From Bacteroidales bacterium (GTDB lineage: Bacteria > Bacteroidota > Bacteroidia > Bacteroidales > Muribaculaceae), in contig DXXM01000031.1 of assembly GCA_019416285.1 (NCBI GenBank), positions 1 to 39,604 on the forward strand: a stretch of 39,604 nucleotides of DNA. The letters are read 5' to 3'. The first letter of the stretch is position 1, and each line of letters opens with the position of its first letter. The notes under the pieces were generated by a model. The model ran no database searches. It was not told the origin of the DNA and saw nothing but the letters and a program-made list of their open reading frames with translations. Shown piece by piece: positions 1-8,302 of this stretch. Made by a program: the position numbers and the translations under genes.

Positions 1-66
1 TAACGTATAAGTCATGAAGATATTTTACAATAAATAAATTTGATTACTCACTTATCAGGTAGAATT

Positions 67-978
67 ATGAAAGGGAAAATGTCACCCATGATCATTCTGG
101 TCATTGTTCTGGCAGCACTTTTGCTGATTGCAGTCGGTTTTGGCGTCACACAGGTAGCATCGCTGAAATCACAGGTGCAGGAAGCGCAACTCGAAAACGA
201 GGAACTCAAGCTCTCCAACGAGCAGATGCAACTCTCCAATGAATTCGATATGCTCAACGCCGAGTTCCAACAGTATGAGGACCAGGCCCAGCGTCTTGCC
301 AACGACACTATCCTTGCCAAATATACCGCGGCCAAGGCCAAGGTGGAACAGCTCATGCAGGAGCTTAAGAGTCAGAAAGTGAAATCCCAGGCCCGCATCA
401 ATGAACTGCAGAACGAAATCAATACCCTCAAAGGCCTTCTCCGCCACTACATAGCGCAGATTGATTCGCTCAACAAGGAAAACGCTGCCCTCCGCGACGA
501 AAATGCCGAAATCAAGGATCAGAACCAGCGCCTTTCGTCGAGAGTACAGGAAGTGACCCGCACCGCCGAGACCCTCAGCGAGAGAATGACCCTTGCCGAG
601 AAGCTCAATGTGACCGGTGTCTCGATTGTGGGCCTCAAGAAGAACGGCAAGATTGAGAAAAATATCACCAAGGCCAAGCAGCTCATGGTGACATTCACCA
701 TTCCGCAGAACAATTCGACTCCCGTCGGCGAAAAGACCATCTATCTCCGCATTGTCAATCCCGAAGGCCAGTTGCTCGGCGGTTCGGGCTCGTTCAGCTT
801 CGAGGGTAAGTCGATTCCCTGTACAGCCCGCAAGTCCATCGAATATGGCGGCGACGAAATCGCAGGCTTAAAGATTTACTGGGATGTCAACACCACCCTT
901 ACCCCCGGCGATTACACCGTCGAACTCTTTACCGACGGCTACAGACTGACCTCGCGCCACTTCACGCTCAAAAAATAA
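67..978 (+). CDS. Membrane-anchored coiled-coil protein of unknown function
   Basis: About 303 aa. The ATG at 67 is preferred over an upstream in-frame TTG at 40, because it places a short basic N-terminus (MKGKM) directly before one hydrophobic helix at about residues 8-30 (IILVIVLAALLLIAVGFGV). The helix is followed by a long charged, Glu/Gln/Lys/Leu-rich heptad region (about residues 33-185) that should form a coiled coil. The last ~110 residues look like a compact beta-rich domain (IYLRIVNPEGQ, then YTVELFTDGYR near the end). The topology suggests an inner-membrane anchor with a periplasmic rod and head. It lies 7 bp upstream of the MgtC-like gene and may be co-transcribed with it. I do not recognise a named family; the function is unknown. 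Confidence 0.75.
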   Translation: MKGKMSPMIILVIVLAALLLIAVGFGVTQVASLKSQVQEAQLENEELKLSNEQMQLSNEFDMLNAEFQQYEDQAQRLANDTILAKYTAAKAKVEQLMQELKSQKVKSQARINELQNEINTLKGLLRHYIAQIDSLNKENAALRDENAEIKDQNQRLSSRVQEVTRTAETLSERMTLAEKLNVTGVSIVGLKKNGKIEKNITKAKQLMVTFTIPQNNSTPVGEKTIYLRIVNPEGQLLGGSGSFSFEGKSIPCTARKSIEYGGDEIAGLKIYWDVNTTLTPGDYTVELFTDGYRLTSRHFTLKK

Positions 979-985
979 TCCCCGG

Positions 986-1702
986 ATGGAGCATTTCTGG
1001 CACATAGTCAACAACGTCGAGCTGACCACGGCTTCCGCTATCTTCAGGATTGTTCTGAGTCTTGTGTTCGGCAGCATAATCGGTATCGAGCGAAAGCGCA
1101 AGGGTCAGATGGCCGGTCTGCGCACCTTCTCGCTCATCTCGATGGGCGCCTGTATAGCCATGATGCTGTCGATTTACGTCTGCCAGGAGACCGTGGGGCT
1201 GCTCCGCGGCGACCCGAGCCGTATCGCGGCCCAGGTACTTTCGGGCATCGGCTTCCTCGGCGCGGGCACCATAATCCAGATGAAAGGCTCGGTGCGCGGC
1301 CTCACCACCGCGGCCGGTATATGGATTATAGCCACCATAGGCATGGCGGTGGGGTGCGGTCTGTATCTGATAGCCTTTGTCGCCACCTTGCTCGTCCTCG
1401 TGGTACTCACCATACTGGAGCAGCTTGAACACCGTGTCAACGTCGGTAACGAGGCCCGCACGATACGCCTGAAAGTCAAGGGTATCGTAAAGACCATACA
1501 GCCTTACCGCGATGTGCTGGAGCGCTACAATATTCATCTGTCGCGCGTCTATGTCGAGTATGATTACGAGTGCGACACCACAAGGATGAATCTCCTGATT
1601 CTCATCCGCGAACATTCGGATTTCATCGAGGTATTTTCGGCGCTCCACGATGTGCGCCCCACTATTTCAATCTCTCTCTCCAATCAGGCCGACCTCTCCT
1701 GA
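986..1702 (+). CDS. MgtC/SapB family membrane protein
   Basis: 238 aa. The N-terminal ~140 residues are hydrophobic with the conserved MgtC signature: GSIIGIERKRKGQMAGLRT, followed by SGIGFLGAGTII and GLTTAAGIWI. These match the MgtC/SapB membrane domain (about 4-5 helices). The C-terminal ~90 residues form a soluble, ACT-like alpha/beta region (IRLKVKGIVKTI onward). Family members affect Mg2+ homeostasis and F-type ATPase activity and are not established Mg2+ transporters. The gene begins 7 bp after the coiled-coil gene and is followed by a cation/proton antiporter, so an ion-homeostasis cluster is plausible. Confidence 0.88.
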   Translation: MEHFWHIVNNVELTTASAIFRIVLSLVFGSIIGIERKRKGQMAGLRTFSLISMGACIAMMLSIYVCQETVGLLRGDPSRIAAQVLSGIGFLGAGTIIQMKGSVRGLTTAAGIWIIATIGMAVGCGLYLIAFVATLLVLVVLTILEQLEHRVNVGNEARTIRLKVKGIVKTIQPYRDVLERYNIHLSRVYVEYDYECDTTRMNLLILIREHSDFIEVFSALHDVRPTISISLSNQADLS

Positions 1703-1773
1703 CACCTCCACCTCTCTGCCCGGCGGCACACACCGCCACAAGTCCAACCCCTTTCTGATTTCTGAAAACGTTT

Positions 1774-4038
1774 ATGATACTCAATCTGATTCTCGCCAAT
1801 GCAGTGGCAGCGGTCTCGGAGACTTTCAATGTCGAGGGCCTTATCCGTGACCTCGCTTTTATCCTGATTCTCGGCGCAGTCACGACTCTGCTTTTCAAAT
1901 GGCTCAAGCAACCGGTAGTCCTTGGCTATATAGTGGCCGGATTCCTTGCCAGCCCGCAGTTTGAGTATCTTCCTTCGGTCAGCACGGAGGACAATATTGA
2001 GTTCTGGGCGCAGATAGGCATCGTGGTTCTCCTTTTCTCGCTCGGACTGGAGTTCAGCTTCAAAAAACTCGTCAATGCCGGCGGGTCGGCGGTTGTCACG
2101 GCCCTGTTCATAGTCTGCGGCATGATGGGAGCGGGCTTTGCCGTGGGGCATATCCTCGGATTTTCGCATATCAACAGTCTTTTCCTCGGCGGCATGCTCT
2201 CCATGTCGTCGACCACCATTATTATAAAGGCTTTCACTGACCTCAACCTGCGCCACCGCAAGTTTGCATCGCTTGTGTTCGCGGTGCTTATCGTCGAGGA
2301 TCTTTTCGCGGTGTTGATGATGGTGATTCTTTCGTCAATCGCGCTCAACAACAGTGTGGAGGGAGGAGAGATGCTCTACAGCATCAGTAAGCTCGCCTTC
2401 TTCCTCATCATCTGGTTTGTGGTGGGAGTGTTCGTTCTCCCCTCGCTGCTGAACTCGCAACGCCGTTTCCTCAATTCGGAGACGCTGCTCATTGTCTCGA
2501 TGGGGCTCTGCCTGGGCATGGCGGTATTCTCTGTGGCCTGCGGTTTCTCGCTCGCGCTCGGAGCCTTCGTCATGGGCTCGATACTCGCCGGTACGAGCTT
2601 TGCGGAGCGTATCGAAAAGGTGACACTCCCGGTCAAGGACCTCTTCGGCTCGGTGTTCTTCATCTCCGTCGGCATGATGGTCAATCCGCATATCATTTTT
2701 GAATACTGGGCGCCGATTCTCTTCCTGTCCTTTGTCGTGATAGTCGGCATGATATTTTTCGGCACCACGGGCATGCTCATCACCGGGCAGTCCCTGCGTG
2801 TGGCCATCGAATCCGGTTTCTCGCTCACGCAGATAGGTGAGTTCGCTTTCATCATCGCCTCGCTCGGTATGTCGCTCGGAGTCCTCGAACCGGAAATCTA
2901 TCCGATTGTCGTGGCCGTGTCGGTAATCACCACCTTCACCACACCTTATTTTATACGCATGGCTGACCCCGCATGTGATTTCGTAGAAGCGCATCTCCCG
3001 CGCCGTCTCCATTTCCTGATTGACCGCTATGCCGAGGAAGCCACCTCGTCGGCCAGCGCCACGAAGCAGCTCTGGCAGTCGCTTTTCAAACGTTATCTGT
3101 GGCGCGTTGTGCTCTACACCATCGTGCTTATCGCCCTCTCTATCATATCGCTCGACTATATTCTGCCCCTCTTCACCGGGCTTTTCCCCTCGTGGGGGCG
3201 TTTCCTGACTGTCGTGGTGGCACTGGTGCTCATGGCTCCGTTCCTGCTGGCCATGACCTATCCGGCATCCAAGAAAACAGAGCGCGAGAGGCTCATAGCC
3301 GCAAATGCCCGTTATGACATACCGCTGATTATAATGACAATAGTGCGCCTGCTCCTTGCCATGGTAGTGCTTGTCTATCTCATCAGCTCGATTTACTCGA
3401 TGGCTGTCGGCTGGACTCTCGGCGTGGGGCTCTTCCTTATACTCGCGCTGTCATTCTCAAAATCGGCCCACAGGCGCATGGTGAGAATCGAATCCCGCTT
3501 CATCGACAATCTCAACGAGCGTGAACTCCGCCGCAGTGGTGCGAAAAACCGTCTTGTCCCCAACATGCATCTCGCCTATATGACTGTGGGGTATAAATGT
3601 CCATTCGTGGGCGAACAGCTTAAGAACTCCGGTCTGCGCAACCGTTTCGGCGTCTCTATTTCATCGATTCAGCGTGGCGGACGCATGATTATGGTGCCTG
3701 GAGCCACGGAGCGCGTATTTCCCGGCGATGTGCTCGGCGTAATCGGTTCCGACGAGGAAATCCAGCAGCTTCTCCCCGTGGTGGAGGCCAACGAGGACGA
3801 GATGTCTGACACCAATTCAACCGATGTCAAGCTCACTGCAATCCGTCTCAAGGCCACTTCGCCGCTGATAGGCAAGACCATAGTCAGCTCCGACTTCCGC
3901 AATGTGTGGGAAGCGCTGCTTGTGGCGGTCCAGCGCGGTGAGGATTATCTGCAGCCCGATCCTTCGATAGTGTTTGCCGAGGACGATACCGTGTGGGTCG
4001 TAGGCAATCTGAAACGCATCGCACCCATCGAGGGTTGA
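1774..4038 (+). CDS. CPA2-family cation:proton antiporter with two RCK_C (TrkA-C) domains
   Basis: 754 aa. Residues ~15-395 form a Na+/H+ exchanger domain with about 12 helices, including the CPA2-style stretches QPVVLGYIVAGFLASP and LLFSLGLEFSFKKL and the segment FALGAFVMGSILAGT-like region near residue 265. A second hydrophobic block of about 4 helices follows (~430-570). The C-terminus holds two tandem RCK_C/TrkA-C regulatory domains (about 595-670 and 685-750, each containing a GD-V-type loop such as FPGDVLGVIG). There is no RCK_N Rossmann domain. It probably exchanges K+ or Na+ for protons at the inner membrane, gated by a small ligand at the RCK_C domains; the ion is not decidable from sequence. 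KefB/KefC-like annotation would be too specific. Confidence 0.9.
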   Translation: MILNLILANAVAAVSETFNVEGLIRDLAFILILGAVTTLLFKWLKQPVVLGYIVAGFLASPQFEYLPSVSTEDNIEFWAQIGIVVLLFSLGLEFSFKKLVNAGGSAVVTALFIVCGMMGAGFAVGHILGFSHINSLFLGGMLSMSSTTIIIKAFTDLNLRHRKFASLVFAVLIVEDLFAVLMMVILSSIALNNSVEGGEMLYSISKLAFFLIIWFVVGVFVLPSLLNSQRRFLNSETLLIVSMGLCLGMAVFSVACGFSLALGAFVMGSILAGTSFAERIEKVTLPVKDLFGSVFFISVGMMVNPHIIFEYWAPILFLSFVVIVGMIFFGTTGMLITGQSLRVAIESGFSLTQIGEFAFIIASLGMSLGVLEPEIYPIVVAVSVITTFTTPYFIRMADPACDFVEAHLPRRLHFLIDRYAEEATSSASATKQLWQSLFKRYLWRVVLYTIVLIALSIISLDYILPLFTGLFPSWGRFLTVVVALVLMAPFLLAMTYPASKKTERERLIAANARYDIPLIIMTIVRLLLAMVVLVYLISSIYSMAVGWTLGVGLFLILALSFSKSAHRRMVRIESRFIDNLNERELRRSGAKNRLVPNMHLAYMTVGYKCPFVGEQLKNSGLRNRFGVSISSIQRGGRMIMVPGATERVFPGDVLGVIGSDEEIQQLLPVVEANEDEMSDTNSTDVKLTAIRLKATSPLIGKTIVSSDFRNVWEALLVAVQRGEDYLQPDPSIVFAEDDTVWVVGNLKRIAPIEG

Positions 4039-4098
4039 TTCGGAAAATTTGCCGCCTTGGAGTTATTTTTGGAATATGAGGCCGTTTGCAAAATATTT

Positions 4099-4130
4099 TT
4101 TGGAAAGACCGCGAAAACGTTGTATCTTTA
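4099..4130 (+). promoter_or_regulatory. Bacteroidota-type promoter upstream of the YtxH cassette
   Basis: TTTG at 4099-4102 is followed after 20 bp by TATCTTTA at 4123-4130, close to the consensus -33 TTTG / -7 TAnnTTTG. The last base of the -7 box deviates (A for G). Transcription would start near 4137, leaving a leader of about 75 nt before the first YtxH gene. Confidence 0.6.
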
Positions 4131-4210
4131 GCCACGGAATCAAATGAACTTTTTTCCGCGTGAAGCGTTTAACCAATGTAAAATCTTATAAACCCTAAAA
4201 AATCTCAAAA

Positions 4211-4408
4211 ATGAAAGCATTAAACATCGTTCTCGCAGTTATCGGCGGTGCAGTCGCCGGCGCAACAGTTGGTCTCCTTCTCGCTCCCGAAAAAGGTGAG
4301 AATACCCGCAAGAATATCGTGAAATATCTCGAAAGCAAGGGTATCAAACTCCAGAAGAGCAAACTTGAAGAACTCGCTGACGAGATTGCAGAAGAAATCG
4401 AAAAGTAA
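4211..4408 (+). CDS. YtxH domain small membrane protein (copy 1)
   Basis: 65 aa. A hydrophobic N-terminal helix with small residues (VIGGAVAGATVGLLLAPEKG) is followed by the typical YtxH continuation and a highly charged helical tail ending EELADEIAEEIEK. YtxH proteins are short single-pass proteins linked with envelope or general stress; no biochemical activity is established. It is the first gene after a good promoter and is followed 83 bp later by a paralogue with the same architecture and identical length. Confidence 0.85.
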   Translation: MKALNIVLAVIGGAVAGATVGLLLAPEKGENTRKNIVKYLESKGIKLQKSKLEELADEIAEEIEK

Positions 4409-4491
4409 TCTGCCACAGCTCTCATCCGCCACGCAGGATTTCGATTGAATCATATTTTATACCGACACTAAATTAACACCATTATTACGCT

Positions 4492-4689
4492 ATGTCTAAT
4501 ATATCATTGCTTTATGCCTTCATCGGCGGTGCTATTGTAGGCGCAGGCGCGGCTCTTCTCTTCGCTCCGGAAAAGGGTGAGGATGTACGTGCACGTATCG
4601 CAGATCTACTCCGCAAGAAAGGCATTATCTGTTCGGATAATGAAATAGATGCCCTCGTCGAGCAGCTCACCACCGAGATTGACGACTGA
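4492..4689 (+). CDS. YtxH domain small membrane protein (copy 2)
   Basis: 65 aa, the same length as the upstream copy. It contains FIGGAIVGAGAALLFAPEKG, clearly the same motif, followed by a charged amphipathic segment (EDVRARIADLLRKKGI) and an acidic end. The two copies differ at many positions, so the duplication is old rather than recent. It is followed by a hairpin with a T-rich tail at 4720-4772 that should end or attenuate the transcript. Confidence 0.85.
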   Translation: MSNISLLYAFIGGAIVGAGAALLFAPEKGEDVRARIADLLRKKGIICSDNEIDALVEQLTTEIDD

Positions 4690-4719
4690 TAAGGCACTCC
4701 GACCCGCATAACAGACAGG

Positions 4720-4772
4720 CCCGTGTCCACATCTTCCAGGCCTTCGCTCCGGAAGACGACACGGGTTTCTTA
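4720..4772 (+). terminator. Hairpin terminator after the second YtxH gene
   Basis: CCCGTGTC (4720-4727) pairs with GACACGGG (4758-4765). Inside it TCTTCC (4732-4737) pairs with GGAAGA (4751-4756). TTTCTTAAT follows directly. Confidence 0.7.
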
Positions 4773-4794
4773 ATATCATTCCAAATTATATCTT

Positions 4795-5139
4795 ATGTCT
4801 GAGACTAAACAGGACCAATTCCATTCACTCTGGGCTGAGTTGAAATCCACACTCAAACTCAATGTCGACTACGCCAGGCTGACGGCCGCTGAAAAGATGA
4901 CCATGCTCCTGACCACCGTCACATTAGCCCTCATAGCATTTGTGCTCGTTTCACTCATCATGTTCTTCTTGTCAATCGCAATCGTGCGCTGCATAGCCAC
5001 AGGCGTGGGGATGATATGGGCTTATTTTATAATGTGCGCTTTCTATGTGGTTGTGCTGGGAGTGGTTTTCGTGTTGCGCAAGCAGTTGGTGATAAACCCG
5101 ATTGCCCGCTTTGTCTCGCGCCTCTTTTTCAATCCCTGA
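4795..5139 (+). CDS. Holin-X-like (phage holin family) small membrane protein
   Basis: 114 aa. A soluble N-terminal amphipathic segment (about residues 1-38, with SLWAELKSTLKLNVDYARLT) precedes two long hydrophobic helices (about 42-68 and 74-100) and a short basic end. This layout matches the putative Actinobacterial Holin-X / DUF1469-type family, often annotated 'phage holin family protein', though no phage genes are nearby. In Bacteroidota such genes commonly sit beside YtxH genes, as here, which points to an envelope or stress role rather than lysis. It follows the hairpin at 4720-4772 and precedes a 92-aa gene by 55 bp. Confidence 0.75.
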   Translation: MSETKQDQFHSLWAELKSTLKLNVDYARLTAAEKMTMLLTTVTLALIAFVLVSLIMFFLSIAIVRCIATGVGMIWAYFIMCAFYVVVLGVVFVLRKQLVINPIARFVSRLFFNP

Positions 5140-5194
5140 GACTCGCGGCTCAACCGGCTCCATTTTTCACTAATCAAAAAAAGAAAATCAATCA

Positions 5195-5473
5195 ATGAGC
5201 GCTACTAAGACACTACCCCACGAAAAGCCCGAATGGAATGGCTATACCCTCGAAGAACTCCGCTACATGCGTGCCTACACAGCAGCCCGTCTCGAAATCA
5301 ACCGCGACAGGCTCCAGCGCAATCTCGTGACACTGAAAAATGCGGGACCCGTCTCCAAATCAGGCATATTCGGGAAGATTCTCGGGACTCTCAGCTATCT
5401 CGACATTGCCCTGGTGACTTTCCGCATAGGCAGCAAGGCCCTCAGAGCCATGAGGCTTCTGAAAAGAAAATGA
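5195..5473 (+). CDS. Small conserved-looking hypothetical protein
   Basis: 92 aa, with no family I can name with certainty. It starts with a polar segment (KPEWNGYTLEELRYMRAYTA), continues with a basic helix (ARLEINRDRLQRNLVTLK), and ends with a moderately hydrophobic stretch (about residues 58-83, LGTLSYLDIALVTFRIGSKAL) and a basic tail (RLLKRK). It looks like a peripheral or single-pass membrane protein. Its position 55 bp after the holin-X-like gene and 33 bp before prmA suggests membership of the YtxH/holin-X envelope cassette. Confidence 0.7.
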   Translation: MSATKTLPHEKPEWNGYTLEELRYMRAYTAARLEINRDRLQRNLVTLKNAGPVSKSGIFGKILGTLSYLDIALVTFRIGSKALRAMRLLKRK

Positions 5474-5506
5474 TATCATCCACATTCATCTAAATTAGTG
5501 CTATAA

Positions 5507-6349
5507 GTGAACGATTATGTTGAAGTCCGTCTCGATCTCAAGCCATGCGACGAGACGCGCACCGATATTCTCGCCGCCCTGCTCGCCCAGCAGGGATTTG
5601 AAAGTTTTGTCCCCGACGAAAAAGGCCTCACCGCCTACGTCCAGGCCGAGTCATATAACCGCCCGGAACTCGACGCAGTTCTTGCCAATTTCCCTATGGA
5701 GACGGAGTTTACCGTCAGCGACACTGTAGTAGAAGGACGCGACTGGAATAGCGAATGGGAGAAAAACTATTTCAAACCTATTGTCATCGACAACCAGTGT
5801 GTCATCCACAGTTCCTTCCATAAGGATATTCCCGAGTGTCGCTACGATATTGTCATCGACCCCAAGATGGCCTTCGGCACCGGACATCATGCTACCACGA
5901 GCCTTGTGCTCCGGCAGTTGCTCGCCATGAACCTCAACGGCCTGAAAATCGTCGACATGGGTACAGGCACCGGCATACTTGCAATCCTCGCCTCGATGCG
6001 CGGCGCCAAGAGAGTCGATGCCATAGAAATCGATGAATTTGCTTTCAACAACGCTGTCGACAACGTCCGGCTGAATTTTGCCGACGCCGTATGCCCCCGT
6101 CTCGGCGACGCCTCGCTTCTTGCCGGAATAGGCGGAGTCAATCTATTTATAGCCAATATCAACCGCAATATCATCACCGCCGACCTTCCGGCCTACGTCA
6201 AGACCCTCGCCCCCGGTGCGAAGATGGTATTGAGCGGCTTCTACGAAGAGGACGTCCCCGTGATTCTCGACATCGCCCGTCCCCTTGGCCTCACCTACGA
6301 ATCCCACCACGTCCTCGACCGCTGGACCTGCCTCCTCCTCCACAATTAG
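5507..6349 (+). CDS. prmA: Ribosomal protein L11 methyltransferase
   Basis: 280 aa, GTG start. PrmA uses S-adenosylmethionine to methylate ribosomal protein L11. The N-terminal ~95 residues form the L11-binding domain. The SAM-dependent class I methyltransferase domain follows, with DPKMAFGTGHHATT (the PrmA-specific FGTGxH(x)TT loop) near residue 125 and motif I VDMGTGTGILAI near 147, then IEIDEFAFNNAVDN (motif II) and LFIANINRNII (the NIL/NxNI-type active-site motif). GTG is chosen because no in-frame ATG lies upstream within the intergenic gap and the protein start NDYVEVRL fits the family. A strong terminator follows at 6376-6406. Confidence 0.95.
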   Translation: MNDYVEVRLDLKPCDETRTDILAALLAQQGFESFVPDEKGLTAYVQAESYNRPELDAVLANFPMETEFTVSDTVVEGRDWNSEWEKNYFKPIVIDNQCVIHSSFHKDIPECRYDIVIDPKMAFGTGHHATTSLVLRQLLAMNLNGLKIVDMGTGTGILAILASMRGAKRVDAIEIDEFAFNNAVDNVRLNFADAVCPRLGDASLLAGIGGVNLFIANINRNIITADLPAYVKTLAPGAKMVLSGFYEEDVPVILDIARPLGLTYESHHVLDRWTCLLLHN

Positions 6350-6375
6350 TAAATAAAAGTCGAAAAAATAATTTT

Positions 6376-6412
6376 TAATCGCCATTATTCGCAATAATGG
6401 CGATTATTTTAT
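6376..6412 (+). terminator. Strong terminator after prmA
   Basis: A perfect 14-bp stem: 6376-6389 (TAATCGCCATTATT) pairs with 6393-6406, around a CGC loop at 6390-6392. It is followed by a T-rich stretch (6404-6412). Confidence 0.85.
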
Positions 6413-6432
6413 GCTTATTAAGAATTTTTGAG

Positions 6433-6440
6433 TAATTTTG
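6433..6440 (+). promoter_or_regulatory. Probable -7 box upstream of the SulP gene
   Basis: TAATTTTG matches the Bacteroidota -7 consensus TAnnTTTG. No good -33 TTTG is present at 19-22 bp (only a TTATG-like sequence near 6409), so the promoter is half supported. A start near 6446 would give a leader of about 65 nt before the SulP ATG. Confidence 0.45.
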
Positions 6441-6510
6441 CGCCTTAATTATGAAATAGTAACACAGTCACTGTTTAAGTTCGTACATTTAAGGTAATTA
6501 TAAAATATAG

Positions 6511-8214
6511 ATGAATTTTACAGGTTCAATTGATTTCAGGCCGAAACTATTGTCGACCTTGAAAGATTATTCCGCCGACAAGTTTAAAAACGACCTTGTG
6601 GCTGGTATTGTCGTGGGCATCGTGGCCCTTCCTCTTGCAATCGCTTTCGGTATAGCGAGCGGTGTCAGCCCAACAGTGGGTCTTATCACAGCCATTATCG
6701 GTGGCTTCATTGTTTCTGCAGCCGGCGGCTGTTCGGTGCAGATTGGCGGCCCGACGGGTGCGTTTATCGTAATTGTATACAATATTATTGCAACTTTCGG
6801 TCTTGAGGGGCTCGCTGTAGCCACATTCATGGCGGGTCTCATACTGGTGGCTCTTGGATTTTTCCGCCTCGGCACGGTCATCAAATTTATTCCTTACCCT
6901 ATCGTGGTCGGTTTCACGGCAGGTATTGCCCTGACAATTTTCTCGACGCAGATCAATGACTTTTTCGGTCTCGGACTGAAGAATGTCCCCAGCGAATTTA
7001 TCCCCAAGTGGGGCGTCTATCTGTCCAATTTCGGTAATATCGACTGGACCACACTCGCTGTCGGCGTTGCGGCACTTGCCATAATCATACTGACTCCGAA
7101 GGTTTCGCGCCGTCTGCCTGGCGCGCTGATAGCCATTATCCTCGTGACAGCCGCCGTGTCGCTCATCCCCGGCGTGCATGTCGAGACCATCGGCGACCGC
7201 TTCGGTTCGCTGTCGACCGACATACCCGAGCCTCACGGTTTTGAGCTCAATATGGCCACCATCAACCGACTTCTTCCTTCGGCTTTCACAATTGCAATCC
7301 TCGGCGCTATCGAATCGCTCCTCTCGGCTACAGTGGCCGATGGTGTGACCGGCACACGCACCAACAGCAACACTGAGCTTATCGGCCAGGGCATGGCCAA
7401 CATCATAGTGCCCTTCTTCGGCGGTATTCCCGTGACAGGCGCTATTGCACGCACAATGACCAATATCACCAACGGCGGACGCACTCCGGTGGCAGGTGTG
7501 GTTCATGCAATCGTGCTCTTCCTCATCTTCCTTTTCCTCATGCCTCTAATCAACCTTATCCCGATGGCCTGTCTCGCGGCAGTGCTTATCGTGGTGAGCT
7601 ACAACATGAGTGGCTGGCGCACTATCCGCTCGATTTTCCACAACCCGAAGAGCGACATCTCTGTGCTTGCCGTAACCTTCCTCCTCACAGTGATTTTCGA
7701 CCTCACAATCGCTATCGAGATGGGCTTGCTGCTCGCTATCATCCTCTTCCTCCGTCGTGTGATGGAGAATACCGAAATCAAGGCCTACTCCGGCCAGCTT
7801 GAGGTTGACGAAAATTCGGAGATGGCCCACCATGAGGTTCTGAACGTCAATCCCGGTGTGGAGGTTTATGAAATCGATGGTCCGTTCTTCTTCGGCGTGG
7901 CTACGAAATTCGACGAGCTTATGCGCAACACGATGGGTCGCAAACCTGTTGTCCGTATCATCCGTATGCGCAAGGTTCCCTTCATCGACTCAACCGGTAT
8001 CCACAACCTTGAGACACTTATCAAATCTTCGCAGGAAGAGGGCATCCATGTGGTTCTTTCGGGTGTCAAAGACAATGTGCACGCTTCACTCGTCCACGCC
8101 GGAGTCAACAAGCTCATCGGCGAGGACCACATCTGCGACCATATCACCAAGGCCGTCATGATGGCCAACAAGATTGCCCCTGTTGCCACTTCCGCTTCTG
8201 CTGTTACGGCCTGA
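6511..8214 (+). CDS. SulP (SLC26) family inorganic anion transporter with STAS domain
   Basis: 567 aa. The N-terminal ~420 residues form the multi-helix SulP transporter core, recognisable from DLVAGIVVGIVALPLAIAFG, then VQIGGPTGAFIVIVYN, and GAIARTMTNITNGGRTPVAG. A cytoplasmic STAS domain occupies about 440-550 and contains PFIDSTGIHNLETL, the Asp-Ser-Thr-Gly motif of anti-sigma-factor antagonist-like domains. Family members carry sulfate, bicarbonate or organic anions by proton or sodium coupling; the substrate cannot be read from sequence, and in marine and gut bacteria bicarbonate (BicA-like) is as likely as sulfate. The gene stands alone between two terminators. Confidence 0.93.
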   Translation: MNFTGSIDFRPKLLSTLKDYSADKFKNDLVAGIVVGIVALPLAIAFGIASGVSPTVGLITAIIGGFIVSAAGGCSVQIGGPTGAFIVIVYNIIATFGLEGLAVATFMAGLILVALGFFRLGTVIKFIPYPIVVGFTAGIALTIFSTQINDFFGLGLKNVPSEFIPKWGVYLSNFGNIDWTTLAVGVAALAIIILTPKVSRRLPGALIAIILVTAAVSLIPGVHVETIGDRFGSLSTDIPEPHGFELNMATINRLLPSAFTIAILGAIESLLSATVADGVTGTRTNSNTELIGQGMANIIVPFFGGIPVTGAIARTMTNITNGGRTPVAGVVHAIVLFLIFLFLMPLINLIPMACLAAVLIVVSYNMSGWRTIRSIFHNPKSDISVLAVTFLLTVIFDLTIAIEMGLLLAIILFLRRVMENTEIKAYSGQLEVDENSEMAHHEVLNVNPGVEVYEIDGPFFFGVATKFDELMRNTMGRKPVVRIIRMRKVPFIDSTGIHNLETLIKSSQEEGIHVVLSGVKDNVHASLVHAGVNKLIGEDHICDHITKAVMMANKIAPVATSASAVTA

Positions 8215-8245
8215 TTAAGCACAGTTTTTATCATCCAGATACAAA

Positions 8246-8290
8246 AGCGGGTAGCCGACCGAATCTCAGGTGGTTACCCGCTGATATTTT
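8246..8290. terminator. Bidirectional terminator between SulP and the LPS operon
   Basis: AGCGGGTAGCC (8246-8256) pairs with GGTTACCCGCT (8272-8282) with one G-U pair, followed by GATATTTT on the plus strand and preceded by an ATCATCC/TTTTTA stretch (8225-8235) that gives T/A-rich sequence for the minus-strand transcript. It separates the convergent SulP gene and the GT2 gene. Confidence 0.75.
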
Positions 8291-8302
8291 GTAGGGTACG
8301 TG

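Noticed and set aside
4795..5139. Holin-like gene as evidence of a prophage
   Set aside because: No terminase, capsid, tail, integrase or lysin gene is nearby, and this family occurs with YtxH genes in ordinary chromosomes.
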